Of a stretch of 64,000 nucleotides of DNA, positions 51,654-57,640 are shown piece after piece (position 1 is the stretch's first letter; every line of letters starts with the position of its first letter). The notes beneath the pieces are model-generated. The model was not told where the DNA came from, made no database searches, and saw only the letters and a program-made list of their open reading frames with translations. A program made the translations under genes and the position numbers. The stretch lies in assembly GCF_900177625.1 (NCBI RefSeq), contig NZ_FXAU01000002.1:581707-645706 (forward strand), given 5' to 3'. This stretch comes from Sphingobacterium psychroaquaticum. GTDB lineage: Bacteria > Bacteroidota > Bacteroidia > Sphingobacteriales > Sphingobacteriaceae.

Positions 51654-52904
51654 ATGGAAACCAATAAATTATTTCGAAAAGATCAATGGACGATGCTTTT
51701 CGCCACCATGTTTTGTTATTTATTCTTTTATACAGGCCGTCACAATTTCGGATGGGCGGCAAAGGGAATGTCGGCTGAACTGGGCATAAACTTTGAACAA
51801 ATCGGTTGGATTAGCTTCTCCATGTTACTTGGCTATGCATTAGGACAGCTTATCAATGGAAACCTGGCAGACCGACTACAGCCTAAAATGATGATATTAA
51901 CGGGTGGCACTCTATCGATTTGCTGCAATCTAGCGATAAGTTTTTCATCATCATACGAGTCTATTCTTGTTCTTTGGACTTTAAATGGCTATTTCCAGTC
52001 AATGGCCTGGGGAGCAGGCAGTAAATTGATTGCAAACTGGTGGGGGCCCGCTGAGCGGGGGCGAGCGTTTGGTTTTTACACCATGGCCGCAGGAAGCTCC
52101 TCGGTATTAACGTTCTTAATGGCTTTGCTCCTTGTACAGCAAGATCAAAGCTGGCGCACCCTATTTAGATATCCTATACTTTTTTTACTTGCGGCCTTGG
52201 TTGTCTTTCTCCTTATTGCATACAGTCACCCACGTCTAAAAGGTTACGACCTAAAAACACATAGCAGCGCAAAAGATCAAGAAGAGAAAATTGGATGGAA
52301 AGATGCATACAAAAGAGTCTTTCAAACAAAAAGTTTTATGATCGCCTCACTCGCGATCGGCTTCCAAAGTATGGCTCGATATGGGCTCATTTTCTGGGTC
52401 CCAATCCATTTTCTTGGCAGCAACTACAAAGAGTCTAATGGAAATCTGTGGCTTACTTTATTGATTCCCATTGGCATGGCATTCGGAGCTGTTTCATTCG
52501 GTTACATTTCGGATATTCTATTTCGTAAAAATAGAAGTAAATCGATTCGTGCGGGGATGCTAATCAGTTGCGGTTTAGCGTTCCTCATCTACCTCACCCC
52601 GATCCACAACCATGTGCTTATCGGAACCCTCATGTTTGCCTCAGGTTTCTTTGTCTATGGGCCCCAAGCTAACTTCTGGACCTTTAGCCCCGATCTATTA
52701 GGCACTCAACTCGTAGGGACCGGAACTGGCGTTATGAACATGTTTGCCTATGTCTTCGCGGCAATAGGAGAGCCACTTTTTGGAAAACTTATTGACCACA
52801 CCGGGAACACCAACAACATTTTTCTGCTGGTTGCGGTCATCTGTTTGACCTGTGCTATTATCATTTCATTTGTAAAACATAAAGAATCTATACATCATGA
52901 GTAA
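51654..52904 (+). CDS. MFS importer of the organophosphate:phosphate antiporter (GlpT/UhpT-like) family
   Basis: 416 residues with 12 predicted membrane helices. Family marks: Y-T-G-R-H-N-F near the start with Arg29 aligned to GlpT Arg45, N-G-Y-F-Q-S-M-A-W-G (111-120), W-W-G-P-A-E-R-G-R-A-F-G (129-140), and M-A-R-Y-G-L-I-F-W-V-P with Arg242 aligned to GlpT Arg269. In GlpT these two arginines bind the substrate phosphate, so an anionic organophosphate or organophosphonate is the expected cargo. The gene starts 6 bp after the dehydrogenase and overlaps the next gene by 8 bp. Together with the phosphonatase-like product, a phosphonate importer is the best reading. Confidence 0.9.
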   Translation: METNKLFRKDQWTMLFATMFCYLFFYTGRHNFGWAAKGMSAELGINFEQIGWISFSMLLGYALGQLINGNLADRLQPKMMILTGGTLSICCNLAISFSSSYESILVLWTLNGYFQSMAWGAGSKLIANWWGPAERGRAFGFYTMAAGSSSVLTFLMALLLVQQDQSWRTLFRYPILFLLAALVVFLLIAYSHPRLKGYDLKTHSSAKDQEEKIGWKDAYKRVFQTKSFMIASLAIGFQSMARYGLIFWVPIHFLGSNYKESNGNLWLTLLIPIGMAFGAVSFGYISDILFRKNRSKSIRAGMLISCGLAFLIYLTPIHNHVLIGTLMFASGFFVYGPQANFWTFSPDLLGTQLVGTGTGVMNMFAYVFAAIGEPLFGKLIDHTGNTNNIFLLVAVICLTCAIIISFVKHKESIHHE

Positions 52905-53631
52905 AATTAAATTAGCCGTCTTTGATATGGCCGGAACCACCGTACGTGATGAACGTGAAGTTGAAAAGTGTTTCTTTGAAGCTATTCAAGCGACAAACCT
53001 ATCCATCTCAACAGAAAAGATAAACAGTATGATGGGGTGGTCTAAAATACTCGTTTTTGAGACCATTTGGAGAGAAGAATTAGGTGAAGATCACCCCGAA
53101 TATTCCGCTAAGGTGAAAGCCTCTTACGATTTTTTTTGTAACACGTTAGAAGCACACTACAATACCCATGGCGCACAACCGTATGACGGTGTTCTGGACG
53201 TTTTCGAATTTTGCCGTAGCCAAGGCATTAAAATCGCGCTAACCACCGGATTCTACCGTAAGGTAACCGACATTATCCTAGCAAAACTCGGATGGGATAA
53301 AGGTTTGGATGGATCGTATATGAGCCTTATCAATACACCGGAAAATATCATCAACTGTTCCATCGCTAGTTCAGACGTTAAAAATGGACGACCTGCTCCC
53401 GAAATGATTCAATTAGCCATGGCAAAATGTCTGATTGACGACCCTAAAAGCGTCATTAACTTAGGAGATACACCATCAGACCTACAATCTGCAGCAAGTG
53501 CAGGCGTATTGTACTCCGTAGGTTCTTTATATGGTACACATACCGAAGCCGAACTGGCGTCATACAAATTCGATCAGCTAATCAATCAACCTAAAGAAAT
53601 GATCGAAATAATTCGTCGTTTAAACGACTAA
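52897..53631 (+). CDS. Phosphonatase-like HAD hydrolase (PhnX-related, C-P bond cleaving)
   Basis: 244 residues. The HAD N-terminal motif is F-D-M-A-G-T-T with nucleophile Asp10 and Ala12 in place of the usual second Asp, the signature of phosphonoacetaldehyde hydrolase and its relatives. Lys50 in M-G-W-S-K-I aligns with the Schiff-base lysine (K53 in Bacillus cereus PhnX, M-G-L-L-K-I). Arg165 in N-G-R-P-A-P replaces the usual HAD lysine as in PhnX, and L-G-D-T-P-S-D (189-195) completes the Mg site. This places it in the phosphonatase-like group (TIGR03351 type). It overlaps the importer gene by 8 bp, so the two are translationally coupled. No PhnW transaminase is nearby, so the substrate may be phosphonoacetaldehyde or a hydroxylated analogue. 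Confidence 0.92.
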   Translation: MSKIKLAVFDMAGTTVRDEREVEKCFFEAIQATNLSISTEKINSMMGWSKILVFETIWREELGEDHPEYSAKVKASYDFFCNTLEAHYNTHGAQPYDGVLDVFEFCRSQGIKIALTTGFYRKVTDIILAKLGWDKGLDGSYMSLINTPENIINCSIASSDVKNGRPAPEMIQLAMAKCLIDDPKSVINLGDTPSDLQSAASAGVLYSVGSLYGTHTEAELASYKFDQLINQPKEMIEIIRRLND

Positions 53632-53644
53632 TTAAAACGTATAA

Positions 53645-53810
53645 GAAGGTATCTAAAAACGCTTCTTTTTGCGATCCTCCGGAACCGCTCCAGATAAGGT
53701 CGGCGGTCGAAGGATAAGTAACACTTTTGGCAATAAATTGTGTGTTTCGACGAGCCTGCCTACCGCAGGCATGCTCAACATAACAATTTATTGCCTTTTT
53801 GGATACCTTC
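53645..53810. repeat. Nested inverted-repeat element between convergent genes
   Basis: Outer arms 53645-53659 and 53796-53810 are inverted copies of 15 bp with one mismatch. Middle arms GGCAATAAATTGT (53729-53741) and ACAATTTATTGCC (53783-53795) are perfect 13-bp inverted copies. An inner GAGC-x-TGCCT...AGGCA-x-GCTC hairpin sits at the centre. The ~166-bp element fills the gap between the hydrolase stop (53631) and the cytochrome-LRR gene stop (53821 side). It looks like a dispersed REP/MITE-type intergenic palindrome and would also act as a bidirectional terminator. I saw no second copy in this window. Confidence 0.7.
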
Positions 53811-53817
53811 CTAACGT

Positions 53818-55248
53818 TTAATATTGAATTGTATCTGAAACTAGAAAAGGGAGTTGATATTTCCCGGAATCGACATAAGCTTCCACATGACTCTTTCGCA
53901 ACCCTTCAATTCCCACAGGTGTTATCTTTGTTTGGTATGCATATACTTTTTTAAGACTTTTAATCTCCGCCAAATAATCTAACCCGGCGTCACTAATATT
54001 TGTCGCGAATAGATTTATATACGCGAGTGAAGGACTACTTTTCAGTTGTTTTAGGCCTTCATCCGATATCTTGGTATGTTCCAAGTGTAATTTTCGGAGA
54101 TACGGCATTTTTGTCATACTCGCTAAATCTTGATCTTTAATTGCCGTTTTACCCAACTTCAACTGTACGATATGTTCTTTTATATGCAACAAATCAGTCA
54201 TATCTTTCGCAGAAAACTCGGGATAATTTATAGCATTAATTACCACATAATTGCTATTTGCAGCTACAGGCAACACCTTTATGCCTCTTGCTTGAAGACT
54301 TTTCACTAGATCTTCAGGTAACGTCGGAGCTTCGGGTAGCTCGGCATACTCCATCGTAAGTTCAGCTGCTTTACCTTTTTCCAGGTTAGCCAAGACTTGT
54401 TTCATTTCCGCTGGCTGTTGCATGGTACTTACCTTTCCAGAGAAACTTGCTCCTTGCGCTATCCACCAGCCAATGAGTTTAATCTGATCACCCGATATTG
54501 GCGTTCTCCCTTTGGGGGGCATCCGTCCTTCATGCCCCTCTGGCAGCACTAATCGCGCATACAGTTCGCTCTCCGTCATCTTACCCGCCAGCAGCACCTT
54601 GCCTCCATCGCCCCCCGTAAGAATAGCCTCCTTCGAATGCAGTGCCAAACCTCCTTCTTTCTTACGTTCCCCATGACAGCTTTGACACCGTTGCTTCAAG
54701 ATCGGGGCAACGATAGCTTCATACACCAAAGCTTCTTGAACGTTTTCAATGGGTGCCAGTTCCACGTCTGCAACTTTATACCCTAAAAAATCCTTTACCG
54801 CCGTAGGCAAAGCATCCGTAAAATAACCAGCTCCATGTGTTAACGTCCCTCCAAAATGTCCTGTCACTCCTACGAGCAGCATCAACACGCTAAACACGGC
54901 AAATCGATATCGCTTAACCCGACCTTCGGTTGCAGCGACACGATAAAGCCTATATAAGAATATGGAAATCACCGCAACGGCTATTCCAAGCCATTGATGA
55001 AAGCCCAATATCTTCACATCATAACCACCACGTAACGATAGTAAATATCCCGTGATCGCGGCTACGAACGCGGCGATACTCCCTAAAAGTAAAACAAACG
55101 GAATGGCCGGTTGTATAGATTGATACTTTTCCTGTCGGCCAAAAAGAGCCATACAAAAAGCAACCACTAACATACCTATCGGCAAATGCACAAATATCGG
55201 ATGGGATCGCCCGATAAACTCCCTTAGTTCCTCCAAAAACAGTTCCAT
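53818..55248 (-). CDS. Membrane-anchored c-type cytochrome with DUF2231-like and leucine-rich-repeat regions
   Basis: 476 residues. Residues 1-135 are four membrane segments of the DUF2231 type (S-H-P-I-F-V-H-L-P-I-G at 15-25). Residues ~170-260 form a planctomycete-type cytochrome c domain with the heme site C-Q-S-C-H (188-192) and a candidate axial Met243 in R-M-P-P-K-G. Residues ~340-460 are five or so leucine-rich repeats of the L-x-x-L-x-L-x-x-T-x-I-S-D type. Its ATG overlaps the stop of the upstream TIM-barrel gene by one base (TAATG). It is the last gene of a four-gene set and probably passes electrons to the respiratory chain; the repeats suggest a docking surface. Confidence 0.88.
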   Translation of the reverse strand: MELFLEELREFIGRSHPIFVHLPIGMLVVAFCMALFGRQEKYQSIQPAIPFVLLLGSIAAFVAAITGYLLSLRGGYDVKILGFHQWLGIAVAVISIFLYRLYRVAATEGRVKRYRFAVFSVLMLLVGVTGHFGGTLTHGAGYFTDALPTAVKDFLGYKVADVELAPIENVQEALVYEAIVAPILKQRCQSCHGERKKEGGLALHSKEAILTGGDGGKVLLAGKMTESELYARLVLPEGHEGRMPPKGRTPISGDQIKLIGWWIAQGASFSGKVSTMQQPAEMKQVLANLEKGKAAELTMEYAELPEAPTLPEDLVKSLQARGIKVLPVAANSNYVVINAINYPEFSAKDMTDLLHIKEHIVQLKLGKTAIKDQDLASMTKMPYLRKLHLEHTKISDEGLKQLKSSPSLAYINLFATNISDAGLDYLAEIKSLKKVYAYQTKITPVGIEGLRKSHVEAYVDSGKYQLPFLVSDTIQY

Positions 55249-56126
55249 TAGTTATATCGTGCTCTCAAAATTTTTAACATCGCTACATTAATATTCCACT
55301 GACTGGCGACAGGTTGCTGGGTATAGGGTAAAGTAGGCAGATAACCCGCTGGCCCGAACTCCGTAGTTATCGTCAACACCTTTTGTCCCTTTTCTCTATG
55401 AATGCGGACCACTTCATCCCACCATGCAAGGTGCTGCTCCAGCGTACTCTTCCATTCTGGTGCCATAGGATCGTTAACCTGCGGTCCCTGCGGATGACCA
55501 ACACGGGCATGAATATGCCCTGTTCGCTGTAGTGCCTGCTCCATCGTCTCTTTCTGATCCGAAAGTAAGGACTCATGAACATTACACCAATGCGAAATAT
55601 CCAAGGCAAGACGCAGCTTCGGAAGTTGATCTAAGAACGTTTTTGTAACATGTGCGGCAAAGCTAAACCGCCCACGATGCGTCTCGTGGTAAACAGGCAA
55701 ATCATATTTTTCACTCAGTTTTGTTGCTTCATCAATTAGCTTTTTGTTCTCTTCAAAGGTATAATAGTCTTTCCCTGTATGACAGTTAACATAATCGGGC
55801 TTCATAGCTAACGCCGTCTCTAAGTTTTTGGAAAAACTAACGAGATATTCACTGTAGGTTCGACCTCCACCCCCACTCAACAAACCTAAGGATAAGTCAT
55901 GTTTTTTTAGTGCCGCTTTCATGTCACGGAGTTCAGACTCCGAACCGGGCAACCAGGTTTCAATGCCATCAAATCCGGCATCTTTTACCTTCGCACAAAA
56001 GCTATCCCACGGCTCTGCCATTCCCCAGTTGGTGCAATAGATTTTGACTTTCAATCGGTCTTGATTCTGCGCACTACTTGTCATGCACAAGAACAACATC
56101 AAGAGTATAATAAAGGAATATTTCAT
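55248..56126 (-). CDS. Exported sugar-phosphate-isomerase/epimerase-like TIM-barrel protein
   Basis: 292 residues with a signal peptide (1-20, S-S-A-Q-N). The xylose-isomerase-like TIM barrel shows K-I-Y-C-T-N-W-G, F-D-G-I-E-T-W, V-N-C-H-T-G-K-D-Y-Y, V-Y-H-E-T-H-R-G, L-A-L-D-I-S-H-W and I-H-A-R-V-G-H-P-Q-G, giving a plausible His/Asp/Glu metal site. Being exported, it must act on a free periplasmic sugar or keto-sugar and not on a cytoplasmic phosphate ester. It starts 11 bp after the DUF1501 gene and overlaps the cytochrome gene. Related proteins in Planctomycetota and Bacteroidota act on oxidised sugars or inositols. The reaction here is not known. Confidence 0.88.
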   Translation of the reverse strand: MKYSFIILLMLFLCMTSSAQNQDRLKVKIYCTNWGMAEPWDSFCAKVKDAGFDGIETWLPGSESELRDMKAALKKHDLSLGLLSGGGGRTYSEYLVSFSKNLETALAMKPDYVNCHTGKDYYTFEENKKLIDEATKLSEKYDLPVYHETHRGRFSFAAHVTKTFLDQLPKLRLALDISHWCNVHESLLSDQKETMEQALQRTGHIHARVGHPQGPQVNDPMAPEWKSTLEQHLAWWDEVVRIHREKGQKVLTITTEFGPAGYLPTLPYTQQPVASQWNINVAMLKILRARYN

Positions 56127-56136
56127 TGATTATTTT

Positions 56137-57633
56137 TTAAACAACAGCACTAATTAAATTTCCTTCCACGTCGGTTAAACGGAACGGACGCCCTTGAAAA
56201 TCATAGGTAAACTTCTCATGATCAAAACCAAGCAAATGAAGCATGGTAGCATGTACATCATGCACCGAGGCTCTTCCTGACACGCCAGTAAAACCAATCT
56301 CATCCGTTTCACCATACGTAATCCCGGGCTTTACCCCTCCTCCTGCCATCCAAATGGTGTACGCATCGGTATGGTGATCGCGACCTAGAAACGGCATATC
56401 ACTATTATCGCGATTCTCTTGCATCGGTGTACGTCCAAACTCACCGCCCCAGACCACAAGTGTTTCCTCCAAAAGGCCCCGCTGTTTGAGATCCATAAGT
56501 AACGCCGTCATGGGACGATCGATTTCACGACACTTATTCCGAAAACCCAGATCAATCGATGTGGAAGAATCGGTACCATGACTATCCCATCCCCAATCAA
56601 AAAGTTGAACGAAACGAACACCTTGCTCAACAAGTTTACGTGCCAACAAACAGTTATTTGCAAAAGATTCTTGTCCTGGTTGTGTACCATACAGCTCATG
56701 GATATATTCGGGTTCGCTGCTTATATCCATCACTTCCGGTACTGCAACCTGCATCTTATATGCCATTTCATACTGCGCGATACGCGATAAGGTTTCCGGA
56801 TCTTTATAGGTATTATACTCCTCTTTATTAACTTCATTGATCGCATCGATTGCCTGCTTCTTTAAATCTCTTCCCATACCCTCTGGATCGGCAATATATA
56901 ATACAGGATCGCCTTTAGATCGACATTGCACACCTTGATAAACGGATGGTAAAAAGCCGGATCCCCAAACACTTTTTCCCGCATCAGGTGTTTTTCCGCC
57001 CGAAGTGAGGACGACAAAACCGGGCAAATTGCTATTCTCTGAACCAAGACCATAAGTAACCCACGAACCAATGCTTGGTCGACCTAAACGTGCGCTCCCC
57101 GTATGCATAAAAAGTTGCGCTGGCCCGTGATTAAACTGGTCCGTATGGATTGCTTTTAAAAAGCTTACATCATCGGCAACCTGACTGAAATGTGGCAAGT
57201 GATCCGAAATCCAAGCCCCACTTTGCCCATATTGCTTAAAAGTTGCTTGCGGACCTAACATCTTAGGTACACCCCGAATAAATGCAAATGTCTTTCCCGC
57301 AAGCAAGGATTCCGGACAGGGCTGATTATGTAATTTATGCAGCGTCGGTTTATAATCAAACAGCTCCAGTTGTGAAGGTGCTCCTGCCATATGCAGATAA
57401 ATCACGCTCTTCGCTTTTCCGGGGAAGTGGGGTGCCCGTGGGATCAACGGATTGAGTGCATTCAGATCAAAAGCATCTCCACCTCCCATAGTATTTCCAC
57501 CGCAACTGGCCAAAAAGCTTCCTAAGGCGATACTCCCGATACCCGCTACACAATCTTTTAGGAAATGGCGGCGCGTAACCGCTTGTAACTGCTGCCGCTC
57601 AAGCTCCTTAAACAACTTATCCATGTTTTTCAT
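56137..57633 (-). CDS. Tat-exported DUF1501 family protein
   Basis: 498 residues. A twin-arginine signal (T-R-R-H-F-L-K, Arg21-Arg22) is followed by a hydrophobic stretch and a lipobox-like L-A-S-C at 41-44, so it may be Tat-exported and lipid-anchored. The body is the DUF1501 type, related to the alkaline-phosphatase/sulfatase fold: P-G-K-A-K-S-V-I-Y-L-H-M-A-G-A-P-S, D-W-G-W-D-S-H-G, V-V-W-G-G-E-F-G-R-T-P and G-R-D-H-H-T-D-A. Tat export implies folding or cofactor loading in the cytoplasm. It starts 7 bp after the large cytochrome-domain gene. DUF1501 proteins nearly always sit beside DUF1549/DUF1553 proteins, as here; no reaction is established to my knowledge. Confidence 0.92.
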   Translation of the reverse strand: MKNMDKLFKELERQQLQAVTRRHFLKDCVAGIGSIALGSFLASCGGNTMGGGDAFDLNALNPLIPRAPHFPGKAKSVIYLHMAGAPSQLELFDYKPTLHKLHNQPCPESLLAGKTFAFIRGVPKMLGPQATFKQYGQSGAWISDHLPHFSQVADDVSFLKAIHTDQFNHGPAQLFMHTGSARLGRPSIGSWVTYGLGSENSNLPGFVVLTSGGKTPDAGKSVWGSGFLPSVYQGVQCRSKGDPVLYIADPEGMGRDLKKQAIDAINEVNKEEYNTYKDPETLSRIAQYEMAYKMQVAVPEVMDISSEPEYIHELYGTQPGQESFANNCLLARKLVEQGVRFVQLFDWGWDSHGTDSSTSIDLGFRNKCREIDRPMTALLMDLKQRGLLEETLVVWGGEFGRTPMQENRDNSDMPFLGRDHHTDAYTIWMAGGGVKPGITYGETDEIGFTGVSGRASVHDVHATMLHLLGFDHEKFTYDFQGRPFRLTDVEGNLISAVV

Positions 57634-57640
57634 CGCTCGC

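Noticed and set aside
52897..53631. Naming the hydrolase phnX outright
   Set aside because: Catalytic residues agree, but no PhnW gene is present and the context matches the phosphonatase-like group, so the exact substrate is uncertain.
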